Origin: Litsea cubeba
Taxonomy: Eukaryota > Streptophyta > Magnoliopsida > Laurales > Lauraceae
NCBI GenBank assembly: GCA_012931725.1
Contig: CM022944.1
Span: forward strand, 38,433,188 to 38,497,187
DNA length: 64,000 nt
Reading direction: 5' to 3'
Shown: positions 23,677-34,765 of the stretch, in pieces
How positions within the stretch are numbered: position 1 is the stretch's first letter
Layout of the letters: each line of letters opens with the position of its first letter
Made by a program: the position numbers and the translations under genes
Notes under the pieces: model-generated
Databases searched by the model: none
The model's input: the letters and a program-made list of their open reading frames with translations, nothing else
What the model was told of the DNA's origin: nothing

Positions 23677-24063
23677 TGTAGGGACGTTAACTCATCCAGC
23701 GTCCGCGTGGCGGTGCCCGGATGGTTGTATATCCCCTGTCCTCTTGGCTGTAACCCTTGTGCGTTTGTCCCACATCGAGTGTGAGGGCCTCCCACCCCTG
23801 GTATAATAGCCTGAGCGTAACCAAATGGTGTACCACTACACTCACTAGGTGGGTGTAGTGGTACACCCTTTGGTTACGCTCAGGCTATTATACCAGGGGT
23901 GGGAGGCCCTCACACTCGATGTGGGACAAACGCACAAGGGTTACAGCCAAGAGGTTACAGCCCGAGTGTACACAATAGGCGCGGGGCCCTGGGCTCCGCC
24001 TATCCCCTGTGGGGGACATACAACCATCCGGGCACCGCCACGCGGACGCTGGATGAGTTAACG
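23677..24063. repeat. Internal long palindrome
   Basis: Arms of about 165-210 bp meet at about 23845 around accactacactcactaggtg. The right arm is longer and includes the gcgcggggccctgggc part that the left arm has lost. Confidence 0.8.
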
Positions 24064-24073
24064 CCGGCCTTTT

Positions 24074-24410
24074 TGTAGGGACGTTAACTCATCCAGCGTC
24101 CGCGTGGCGGTGCCCGGATGGTTGTATGTCCCCCACAGGGGATAGGCGGAGCCCAGGGCCCCGCGCCTATTGTATACACTCGGGCTGTAACCTCTTGGTT
24201 GTAACCCTTGTGCGTTTGTCCCACATCGAGTGTCAGGGCCTCCCACCCTTGGTATATTAGCCGGAGCGTAACCTAAGGGTGTACCACTACACCTTACAGC
24301 CCGAGTGTATACAATAGGCGCGGGGCCCTGGGCTCCGCCTATCCCCTGTGGGGGACATACAACCATCCGGGCACCGCCACGCGGACGCTGGATGAGTTAA
24401 CGTCCCTACA
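24074..24410 (+). repeat. Palindromic terminal repeat, right
   Basis: 337 bp, direct copy of 23027-23341 with a slightly longer right arm (it retains gcccgagtgtatacaatagg). Confidence 0.75.
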
Positions 24411-24415
24411 ATAAT

Positions 24416-24955
24416 GATGTACAATTTTGTGAACATATCAAAATCTCGAAGTTTTTTTCACGAATGGTGGTTTCTGGGTCTTCTAACTTAGTCACAGCTA
24501 TTGGCACGATACCCATCTTATCACGCATATAGGAGTGAGTACAAGGGAGATAAAGAGGAACTTCTACTCGATCAAGACTGCAGATCTCAAAACCGGACAT
24601 GCCAAAGATCAGATCCAAACCTCTCATCATTAGGAACATGACGCAAGCTACGCTTCCAATATTTTAGATTATTCATTGTTAATGTATAAGTCTAGATATG
24701 TAGGTTTGATCTATGTTGCAACCCATTTCACGATCAATGTGACTAGATTTGGAGAGCATATATAGATCCATAGATAATATCAGTTTCGAGATCAAACAAC
24801 ACATCAGGATTGCAAATCTGTCTCATTGATGAGAGTCGGGTTTCAGTCCCACGAGATAAGACCTCCTTTTTCATCATTGTTTGTGATATCTTTCAGGTAA
24901 GCACTACAAGGAACTCAGAACAAGAAAATCAGAAAGATAAAGAGTTCAAATCCTG
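24416..24955. other. No gene seen
   Basis: No coding exon or element end is recognised. The - strand open frame 24406-24639 has no family features. Confidence 0.5.
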
Positions 24956-24959
24956 ATGG

Positions 24960-25275
24960 CCCGTTTGGTAATTTTAGATATTAAATAAAGTATAGTAAAG
25001 AATCAAATTAAGAGAAAATAAAATATAATATGGTTATGATGGTATTTTATTTTTAGCCGTTTGGTTTGGAATCTTTTTTTACTTTTTCTATGACGAAGTG
25101 AAGATTTTTTTGTCTTTTAGTGGAGAAAGGAGGTTGGTTTTTTACCTTTTTTTTAAAAAAAAAGAGAAAGATGATTTTGAATTAAAATGCTATTGATGTG
25201 ACCCCTTGTCTGAAAAATGGAGGCTTTATGTGACTTTTACTAACCTAGGAAAAATGTCAAACAGTGAGGGTTTTG
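24960..25275 (+). mobile_element. AT-rich MITE, copy 3 of 3
   Basis: Same order of tracts as the copies at 14670 and 21775: gtttggtaattttag end, aatcaaattaagagaaaataaaatataat, tggtattttatttttag, ttttagtggagaaagg, gatgtgaccccttgtc. Confidence 0.6.
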
Positions 25276-25279
25276 GACT

Positions 25280-26515
25280 TTTGCCCTATTTGGTAAAACT
25301 TATCTATATGAAATAGATATGCATGAAATAGATCTATTTGAAATTGCCCATTTGAAATAGATATTTAGAAATAATTTGTTTGGTAACACAAAAAAAACTG
25401 ATCGTTATAATAAACATTTTTAAAGCAATAGTTGAAAATTCTTCATGATATCTCGAGAAAGATGAAGAATCAAGCATTGGAATTTAATGACATGGCCGTC
25501 TTCAGTCTAACAAAGAGAATTACGAATTTGGATCTTGCATTTGGAGCCCACGGATGTTAAAAAAATAGATATAAATGTCTTTTTTTTGTGTAAATATCTA
25601 AAAATCTATGATGATCCAACGTGTCACTTTTGAATGCTCATATGAAGATATCACATACCTCACTCTATTGGCATCACAAGGCTGTTGGTTTTGTTTCGGA
25701 CCACAAATATCAGTATGTTTGATTCAGTGTCTTTTAAAGGCGCATCTGATGGGCAGATTTGCCTGATACAGTGACCTCTAGCATCTTGGCCATGTGACCG
25801 GGGAGATTTAGACTTGTTTTATTTTCAAGGTACGTATTAAGTTCTCTCTTTTTTTAACCTACTCTCTTCTTTCTTTCTTTTTTTTTTTTTCCTTTTTTTC
25901 CCGATCAATGGTTATGACGCTATTCCTGCAAACGAGATGCTCGTGATGGTCAATGCCTTTAAATTTAAGGGCGTCATGCTATGCAACTTTATTTCATTTC
26001 ATATTTATTTTCATATATACAAAAAAAATTGATATTCAAAGATAATAAAATTCTTTATTTTAGATTGATTTTATCTTAATAATATTTCAAAAAAAATCTT
26101 GAATTTTAATATATTTTCATTTTCCTAGGCCTCTGTTGCTAGTTTACCATAAAACCAAAACGAAAGTTCCTTTTTCCATTATGCAATTTCAACTGCTCTC
26201 AAGTGACTGCCGTAATAAAGCCAAGACCAAAAGTTCCTTCTTCCTTACACCTCCTGGAGTTTTACCCGGTGCATGTAGATAGGAGGGTTTGTATGTACTC
26301 CTAGGAATTAGTTCTCGGCAGTCCAGAATCTAGTGTCCCTCGAACTCAGGGCCAAAAGCTCTTAGACTAGGTTGGGTGGGAGATACCTTAGGTTATAAAT
26401 AAATAAAACAAAAGTTCCCCTTTTCATTCTGTAATTTCAACTCCTCTCTCAAGCTACTGCCATAAATGGATTTCTATAAGTCTGCAGCATTAAAAGTACC
26501 CTCTTCCCCTCATTT
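25280..26515. other. No gene seen; one local direct duplication
   Basis: 26160-26245 and 26400-26505 share aaaagttccttyttccattatg-like, atttcaactcctctc and ctactgccataa motifs. Nothing else in this stretch is recognisable. Confidence 0.5.
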
Positions 26516-26521
26516 GAACAT

Positions 26522-27386
26522 TAGGCCTCTCAATGGGATGTGTTGAAACGAGTGCCCGGCCCGGCTCAGGCCTGAAACTACAGGGCTTTTAAAAAAATTT
26601 GAGCCCAGCGGACTGGGCTTGGACAATATTTTTAAAGCCCGACCAAAATGGGACTGGAATTTGGTGGAAACAGCCCGGCCCGTTCAAGACCGGCCCGGCT
26701 CACTGCAAGATCATTATACTAATTATTTATAAATTATACTAATCTATTAATTTTTCTTATATTACTTGATCCATATAGGATACTCATTCTCATTCATTTC
26801 TATTGATTTTTTGATTTTCTACTTTCACCGGCAAAAAAAAAAAGTTTTTAACCAATCCTACATTACTTTAACTTGACCCATATAGGATACTCATTCTCAT
26901 TCATTTCTATTGATTTCTAATTTTCTACTTTTACCGAAAAAAAAAAAGAAAATTTTTTTTTAACCGATCCTACATTACTTGACCCATATAGGATACTCAT
27001 TCTCATTCATTTCTATTGATTTTTTGAAAATTTTCTACTATCACCGGCAAAAAGAAAAAAAAGTTTTTAACTCCGCCATATTGCTTGTTGCATTGCATTG
27101 CCGGTCCTAAGCCAAAAAAAAAAAAAGAGGGTTTAAAGTCCAGTTCACACTGGGTGTTTGGCACCGTAGGAATAATTAGAGAATGTTTTGCTTATGTCCA
27201 GGATCGGGCTAAGCCCAGGCCCGGCCCTGTCCCAGCCCGGGCCTGTACATGACGGGATTTGATGTAGACCTATTCAATTTAGGGCCGGGATTGGGCAACA
27301 CCCGACTGGCCAGTCCTATTTTTGGGCGGATGAGATTAGACAACCCAAGCTCAGGCCCGGCCCGTCCCGTCCCATTGACAGGCCTA
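26522..27386. mobile_element. Non-autonomous hAT element 3
   Basis: 865 bp. Ends TAGGCCTCTCAATGGGA and, inverted, TAGGCCTGTCAATGGGA (one mismatch in 17). Flanking 8-mers TTGAACAT (26514-26521) and CCGAACAT (27387-27394) match at six positions, compatible with an aged TSD. Subterminal GGCCCG motifs resemble those of hAT element 1. The centre is a three-unit tandem repeat. Confidence 0.8.
26755..27075 (+). repeat. Three tandem units of about 110 bp inside hAT element 3
   Basis: Each unit contains acccatataggatactcatt, ctcattcatttctattgat, a ttttctactttcaccggc motif and a poly-A/T tract. Confidence 0.85.
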
Positions 27387-27394
27387 CCGAACAT

Positions 27395-28090
27395 ACAACT
27401 TTGGAGAATTGCCACCTCTCTCCAACAAGTCAGCTTTTATTTTCTACTGAGTTTGTATATCAATGTAGAGAAAATGGGGCTATCTTAAAAGAATAGGTTT
27501 TCTCCACCCCATTTTCCTCTCCTTATCCAAATAGCCCCTAGGATTTTAGAAAGAGAGAGAGAGAGAGAAGCGTACCGTCTATGATCAAAGAAGGCTACAC
27601 TTTTATTGATAATTTATTTGGCTAGGAGTCGGGACATGATTGTAAGGACTATTTGATGAACCATCTCATTGCACATGCACTTTTTTATCCCAAAACATGC
27701 ACTTTTTTTTTTATGCATTAGAAAATAAATAACAAGAAAATGAGAAGAAAAATAAATAAATTTCATGGACCAGTTGTCCAGAGTTAAGAGTAGCAACATC
27801 TAATTCTTACATATACTTGTAGGATATCATTTCATGTATCCTGACTACTGATTGGCTGTGGTATTTATATATAGGGATTTTTACCAAAAAAGTGTCCGTA
27901 AATTCGTATTATATAGTTTTAGTGTGAAATACACCAAAATGACCATTTTAGTGTTCGTACGGTGATTTTTGACTCATTTACCCTCCTTGTTTCGAACGAC
28001 ATCGTCATCTACATTACATGTAGGAAGAGAAAGATCGGGTCAATTTACTTTATTTTCTTTGGTGGATTTTGAAGAAGAAGAACAAGAAGT
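27395..28090. other. No gene seen; leads into the acyl-CoA oxidase exon
   Basis: There is a GA microsatellite at about 27548-27570. The last 70 bp before 28096 (purine-rich, with gaagaagaagaacaagaag) could be the leader of the following exon. No promoter is identified. Confidence 0.45.
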
Positions 28091-28095
28091 CGGCA

Positions 28096-28233
28096 ATGGA
28101 GGAAGTAGATCACCTTGCACATGAAAGGAACAAAGCCCAATTCGATGTGGAAGCCATGAAAATCGTTTGGGCCGATTCTCGGCACGCTTTCAAAGTCTCC
28201 GACCGGATGTCTCGCCTCGTTGCAAGCGATCCC
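28096..28233 (+). pseudogene. First coding exon of an acyl-CoA oxidase 1-like gene (fragment)
   Basis: ATG at 28096 opens 46 codons ending at a GTGAGC donor (28234). MEEVDHLAHERNKAQFDVEA, the WADSRHAF segment and RLVASDP match the N-terminus of plant peroxisomal acyl-CoA oxidase 1, which carries out the first step of fatty acid beta-oxidation. The next exon (expected to continue with a Phe-Arg-Lys-Asp-like sequence) is not found in the following 3 kb or elsewhere in the window, and a different gene starts at 28829. I read it as a captured or broken 5' fragment. The exon itself has no lesions. Confidence 0.72.
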
Positions 28234-28828
28234 GTGAGCTTCTTTTCTCATCTGAATTTGTTTTCTAGGTTCATTGACACGATTTCACATCTGGTTCTTG
28301 GTTGTTTTCGTGTCTTTCTTTGTTTTTTCAACAGATTATGATGTTATCTTCTTCCCCTTTTCTTTGATTTACACGCATTTAAGTAGTTCTGCATCCCTGT
28401 TGGGATTGGGTTGGATCTAAAATTTCCATGTGGGGGTAAATCCGAGTCACGATTTTTCAGGAACTCATGAAGTGGGTATTTGAGAAAATTGGGGTGTTGG
28501 GATGGAATAGCAGGGACAAGGATTCTCTATTTTTGTGTTTTTTTGGGAGGGTGTTTCTTCTTTCTTTCATACCGGAATAGCTCTGTGTTTGTTCCCTTTT
28601 AAAAATTGTGTGCTTTAGGGGTGGAATCCATCTTTTATCCAAATCCCAGTGTTGGAAATCTAGACAACACCAATGATCTCGCTAGCATAAATGGAATATA
28701 AAGAAAAATAGGTAAATGAGATTTGGAATGTAAATAAAGTTACTGCAGAGAGTGAAAAGAGGAAAGAAACTTTCTTGGTCCCAGTTCTATATTGCCTCTG
28801 CTTTGATGTGGAACAGTTCTAGAGAAAG

Positions 28829-29559
28829 ATGGCGGCGATTCCTTCTCGTCTTTTAAACCGATCCAGATCCAAACAGGTTATCGATTTCAAAATGAAAGAA
28901 ATGCATCTTTCTTTCTGTTCTTATTCGTATTATATGTGTTTGTGGAAATGCCTGATCTGGTAAAAAGACCTCTCAATCTCTGATTTGATGTCGTTTGGAT
29001 TGAGATTTCATCAGTTAGAATATAGCAATCGATTCTCATAGGGTGAATGCCTAAATATATTGGGATTTGATTTATATGGGGTCCATTATTTCTTGAATAT
29101 ATTATGGGATTGACTTCCATGGTAGAATGATATGTTAAGTTTAAATTTGATAGCTTTTGGAGAAAGAAGACTGGGACCAAAAGGTTGAGAGCCATGTTCT
29201 GCAGTCTGACATAAGAAGTAGAAACACATTCCAGTGTGGAAACTGTTTTGCATCACCAAACAAGAGAATCTGATACAAGTGATACAAACATGAGTTATGT
29301 ATGTGATTTGTCACTGGTACTTTCATTATCTAAATGCTTATTGTTTTTATTGTTACTAGTGTCTGTATGTATTTGTACTCACATTGCTCAATTTCTTTTT
29401 AGATTGTTCTTTTCATGTTGCCTGCTTGCCTAATTATGTTTATTTTGATGCTTCTGGTTTCATAGTTTTATTTTGTTGACAATGTTCTACAACACCACCA
29501 TGCTGTTCCAGCACGTTTCTTCTCCAAAGAAGCTTCTCCTCTTGCTCTCAAGGGAGATG
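28829..29559 (+). pseudogene. First two exons of the mitochondrial ATP synthase 24-kDa subunit gene (fragment)
   Basis: Exon 1 (28829-28876) encodes MAAIPSRLLNRSRSKQ, a basic, Ser/Arg-rich start like a mitochondrial presequence. Exon 2 (29466-29559) encodes a segment with HHHAVPARFFSKEASP and ends in KGD plus one base at a GTGAGT donor. This matches the start of the plant-specific ATP synthase 24-kDa (FAd/MGP1-type) subunit, whose next residues would follow from that phase. No third exon is present up to the CACTA element at 31397 or after it. Either the gene continues far outside the window through a very long intron, or this is a 5' fragment. The exons themselves have no lesions. Confidence 0.65.
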
Positions 29560-31396
29560 GTGAGTGTATTGGCATAAATTTCAATGCTTTAACTTTGTCA
29601 ACTTGTTTTTTCTTCTTTCTTTTTATGTGCTAATGCATGTTTACCTGATATGAACAAGATCTTTGATACTTACCACTTCAATTTGCTAACAACATTTGAT
29701 TTTTTTTAATACGTTTGGAGACCTTCTTTTTGGTTCTCTGCTTCCCTTTGTAATGGAACTGTCTTTGTATTTGTTAGGATAATAGGATCTTTGGTTATCA
29801 CAGGAGGACGGAGGTTGTCATCAGACTATAATTGTGTTGAGATGAATTCTTTCATTGATCTTGTCTATCTCTTTGATTATATCAAATGCACTTTATGCAT
29901 ATGGTGGGAAATTATCATTTTTTGCAAGACTTCTTAATTATCATTGTAACAAAGCTAGCCCACTTTACAAATTGGCCAATCCAACCTCCAATTTACAGTT
30001 CCATCGCCGCCTGATCACACCTGCCTTCCACGTCCAATATCTATTCCACATAGAGCCTTCATGGCCTTGCCACAACCACTGTAATTATCTATTCTGTCAT
30101 CAGCTGTTTTCTCACTCATAGACTACTTTTTACCCCAACCTCCAATTTATAGTTCCATCTCCACCTAATCACACCTGCCATATCACATGTGAGTGGTCAT
30201 AACTTTAAGGGCAGTTTGCACACACCAATCTGCGAACTAGCTTTTGCAGAAAACCTAAGTTTGCAATATTGCGAAGATAGGAGTCTCTGACCAATCAAGA
30301 AAACTGTTGATGGAGAAAACTCATTATATATATAATGAGGTCCTAAGTCACAAATCTGACCTTTTTTTATCTCATTCATAAAATGGTCTCTTTAATTGTG
30401 AATGAAACGTAAATGGGAGTGAAAGGAATCAATAATGAGACAGCTAAATGTAGAATTGATATATAAATGATAATGCATAATTGAGGAGCCAATAATGAAA
30501 TTCCCCAACCACATTATCCTAGGACATCATCTGCTTTTCATAGAACTCCGATCATATATTTGACATTGTACTTCCAGAAGTTCAGATTCACCCATTTCAC
30601 CTCCTTAGTGAATGATTACTAGACTTTCTTGTTCTTACGGAATGGTAGTCTTCATATACACCAAGGATAATATAAAATATTGAAAAAATAGAAAGTGATT
30701 ACACTTTGTTCCACTAAAGTCTATCTAACATCTTCTAAATTATTGATGGGTTCATAACAGAAAACCACATGCTAAATGTCTCCCAAATCTTTGCTTCATA
30801 GATATAATTATTATCTTCCAAATCTTTGATTCATAAATATAATTATTAGACCTTAGAAGTTCACAGAAACACAACTGACTCTTTACTTAGATAGTATTGC
30901 AATTCGTTCTCGACTTTCAAGAATCAATTGCCACCTCCGTAGCTTCTTGTGACTCCAGAAGACATAGTTGGCTATTCACTAATTCATTTTAATTGGAATA
31001 AAAAAAACTAGTATGCTCATTTTCGCTTCAGATATTGGTGAAGTCATAAGATACTTGAGGAAACATTCCATAACCTGATTTTTTGCCCCAAAGAAAAAAG
31101 ATATTTGATTTGTGTCAGCGTCCAAGATAACCAACAGAACCGTCTGTGCATTCACCCATTTTTGGTTGACAATATTTGGCCTTCTATATCATTCAGCAAA
31201 AGACCATGCTCTCAGAGGAATCGGTTTCGTTGCTTGGTTATATCTTACATATCGTTGCTTATAATACTAGATTTATATTTTGGATATTTCTAGGGTGATT
31301 ACACTAGCAAGCCTTAATTTTTTTGCCCTTTTCTCATTTGTTTGTACATACCTTATCAAATTTTTTTTCCCATAAATGTACATACCTATCAATTAC
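29560..31396. other. Intron-like or intergenic AT-rich DNA up to the CACTA insertion
   Basis: No exon is recognised. A 45-bp phrase with aacctccaatttacagttccat recurs at about 29980 and 30137. It ends in aattac, whose TAC is the CACTA target duplication. Confidence 0.5.
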
Positions 31397-31670
31397 CACT
31401 ACAAGAAAATGCACTATTCCCGGCGTTTTTTCCCGGCGTTTTATAATTATGCCGGCAAAAGTATAATTATCCCCGGCGAAGTCCCATTTTGTGCCGGCAA
31501 TAGTATAATATTGCTGGCGAAATTTTTTCGCCGGCATTTTATAAGTTTCGCCGGCAAATAGTTTATTTTTCCCGGCGTATATTCTGATTTCGCCGGGAAG
31601 TTTACAAGTTTTCCCGGCGTTATTCAGTTTTCACCGTCGAAGGTAATTCAATCCCCGCCAACGAATTGTG
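31397..31670. repeat. CACTA left TIR and subterminal CCGGCG repeats
   Basis: After the TIR, about a dozen copies in both orientations of cccggcg/cgccggc alternate with AT stretches. These match the known architecture of TNPA-type binding sites. They are also dense in CG and CCGG sites, so heavily methylatable. Confidence 0.9.
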
Positions 31671-31679
31671 CCTGTTTCG

Positions 31680-34600
31680 CGCCTCCATTTTATTTCCCCC
31701 GCTCTGATATAACATTGCGCCTGCGTTTTATTTCCCCATTTCGATTTCATCGATCCCTCTCACGCTCTCTCCCAGCCCTCTCTGCTTCCTCGATCGCTCA
31801 TCCCCATCCCTCTCTCGCTCTCTCCCATCCCTCTCTTCCTCTTCCCGGATTCTCTCTCTCAGGCAGCGCCCACCTCTGCTCCATCGCCAGACCCATCTCG
31901 AGATTCCCTTCATCGATCTTCTCCTCTCCATTTTCCTCGCAGCGGCAGCATCCATCGCTCACCCTTTCCATCTTCCTCGCAGCGGCAGCAGCCATCACTC
32001 GCACATTCAGCTGACCGTCTCTCCCCTGCCATCCTCAAGGTCTGTCTCCCTCTCCCTCTCTCTTCTTTTCTCTCTCTCTCTTCTTCTTTGTTTTCATTTG
32101 TTTTTAGATCTGGAATGAAATAAAGGCAAATATTTTTCTTCTCCTTTCATCGTTGCAATGATCTGGGGTAGTGGTTATTGATCGAAAGTGGGTTCTTGTC
32201 ATTGGCATTTTGTTGCTACCTCCCTTTTCTTTCGTTTCTTAATTTTGTCTGATTTTCGTTATGGGTTTGATATTGTGTGGAATTGATTAGGTTGAATTCC
32301 CTTTCCGTTTTGAGTCAAAAAGAAACTAATACATTAGTAATTAAATTACCATATTTGTGCCACCACTGCCACCCCTAATCATTGACTCATTTGTTTATTA
32401 AGCATGATTGGTTTGACCCAGTGCCAGATACATGTGTCAAAACTTTTTTATCCTTGAGTTGCTACTGCCTAATGTGTTTGTTGAGGTCGGTCTCATTCTA
32501 ACCTATGGTTGAGCCATTGGTCAATCTCTTTAGGACATATTAAAACGTTTGATGAAAGAAAATCCATCTGTGCAAGGTCATGTTCAACATGTTCTTGACC
32601 ATTATAGAACTTATCAAACCTTCATCAAGCAGTTCAACTCCTGTACTGTTTTTTATAACATTGATCTTTAATGAAAGCATAGGAAGACCAAAGCGGCCTT
32701 CGATAGTGGATATACTAATTTTAGTGTTAATGAAATCACAACAATGCAGAAGCTTGAGGGCCTGTTTGCTTAATTCAAAGTGCCCAGGATTTCTTAGCGA
32801 ATGAATTTTCTATCCAAAGAGCAGAAGTGGATGCCTAGCACAGACTATCAAAATATCACCCCTTTGATGAGAAATGATTGCCCACTTCTTAGTCACTGTA
32901 TGCATGTAAATCCTTGAGCCAGTTTGGATGCAGAAAAAAGGGAGGAAAAAATTCCTCTAATGAAATATATTTGCCCTGTTTGGATCTGCTTTTAAGGAGG
33001 GAAGTAACACTCTTCTTAGATAACTCTGTTTTTTTTTTTTTTTTTAAAAAGGAGAAAAGATTCTCTTTTAAGGGCACAGAGAACATCCTTTTTTTTCTCT
33101 AATGACAATAAATTTTACATATGTAAATGTTATTTATGCAAATGTTACATGTATGAAATACATTACCATGAGTCAAATGTGTACATCCAATAGGGGAGGG
33201 GGTTGTAGCTAGGTGAGATGCCGGTTGACCAAATAATCTTTTGTGATTTGGGGTTTTGAGAAGCGAAAAAGTGTCAACGATGCAAAATAGAATGAAAAGC
33301 AGTTGATTTCCATTCTCTCTCTCTCTCTATCTCTCTCTCCTCTGCAATTTTTGCATTAATCTTACCTTAATCTAAGAGGAAAAGAGGAGAAGAAGTCCAT
33401 AGATAAGAAGTGAGATTTAGATAATTGTATTATTTCTTTTTCTTGTTGTTTAGCAAAGGATGGGTTTCTTTCTTTTGTCATCTCTGTTTAGTCTGGAGGC
33501 AGGCCGGCCAGACCTCTCTTCTCATTGAGGTGTTTAGCCAATAAGCGATTGAGCATTGTCTGCTGACCAGGACTCATCATTGTCCGCTCAAATAAATGGC
33601 TCTGTGACTCTGAGACTTGACAGGGATATCTTCATCAAACCCTTGGCCCCGAACAGATCTTTGAAACTCAAGCCATGTCAAAGAACAGAACTACTTTAAC
33701 TCGTAGGTATCTTTGAATCATAACAGCTAAAGATTTCATTTTCTGTCTTTTTTCCCAAATAAACTTGTATAATGTAGTTACTACCGACAGCCCACATGTG
33801 GATTCCAGCTTTGAGGCCTTTGTGCATTGAAGAATCAGCAATATCTTTTTGGTAAGCTGTTGGCATCACAAGTTGGCTGCTAATATTCAAGTTATTCAAG
33901 GTCTTGTGCCTTTAATCAAACGGCATGTTCATGGGGTTCCAAACACTAACAAACATAAAACTAGAGCTTCCTGGTTGGGGCCTTTGCACCCTTTGTTCAT
34001 CTTCATCTTCTTCCTCTCTCTCTATCACAATTTAACACTTCAATTCCCTCTATCACAAAAGGACATGTAGATATTGTTAGTACGAGGTATTATCTTAGCA
34101 TAATGAGTACTCCATGTTTCTTAATTTGGCCTTCTGTGCATTCATGTGAATTTTTTTTAAGCTTGATGTATAACATAAATGAATTTTTCATACCATGCAC
34201 TACTTTTGGCGCAACAGCTGGTCTCAGCAAACTGCCTTGAGGCTTTCCTTGTGTATGATAAATTAAAGCTCGATTTTTCTCCTTTTGAAGCTGTGTTAGT
34301 TTCCATTTGGTGCAAAATACGGACGAAATCCACTTTAGCTTCAACCCAGAATCTGATTTCCTTTTTTTTTTTTCTCTTGTTAGGTTGGAGCTTTGAGAGT
34401 AGTAGCAGAGGAATCCTATCACTGTCTGCGAGCAGGTATCTCATTTGAATCTTAATTCCTCAGTTTGAAAGAAACATTGTTTCTTATGATTATAGATGGG
34501 AAATTAGTTGAAAGGATTGAATAAAATAAATGTGTAGATTGATTATGAAAACATGCATATCATATGGGCATGGGGCGAGAATATTCATGAATATGCTGAG

Positions 34601-34765
34601 ATTTGAGTTGCATAGAATAATTAGATTCATGGAGAAGATATGTTGATGCAACCCAAATTTGAGTTTAATGGATATCTTATCATTCATTTCTTTTTTACAT
34701 TTATTTTTAAACCATCTAATGGTTGAATTTGAGTTAACCATCACCTTACATATATATGAACAGAT
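31680..34765. other. CACTA 5' region: CT-rich possible leader and long AT-rich stretch
   Basis: 31740-32100 is a strongly CT-rich tract (tctctcccatccctctc) of the kind found in plant leader exons. A GT at 32040 and an AG at 34763, just before the transposase ATG, could bound a 2.7-kb leader intron. This is inference. Open frames on either strand of the CT-rich part are compositional. Nothing coding is recognised between 32100 and 34765. Confidence 0.5.

Larger units (their letters stand above)
23027..24410. mobile_element. 1.4-kb TG..CA element with palindromic terminal repeats
   Basis: The element begins TGTAGGGACG, ends CGTCCCTACA and is flanked by ATAAT. Terminal units 23027-23341 and 24074-24410 are direct repeats of each other, like a pair of short LTRs. 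Each is also internally palindromic: the 90-bp arm tgtagggacgttaactc...ggggcc reappears inverted at its own end. The middle contains a further, longer inverted pair (23677-23843 against 23848-24063). The overall plan resembles a terminal-repeat retrotransposon in miniature (TG..CA, 5-bp TSD), but no primer-binding site or polypurine tract is obvious. A cluster of fold-back units is the alternative. Open frames here are repeat artefacts. Confidence 0.7.

Noticed and set aside
24830..24880. tRNA-like B box (ggtttcagtcccac)
   Set aside because: No matching A box or cloverleaf can be drawn around it.
31715..32014. 99-residue Ser/Pro-rich frame in the CACTA 5' region
   Set aside because: CT-rich leader-like sequence; no domain, and better explained as an untranslated exon.
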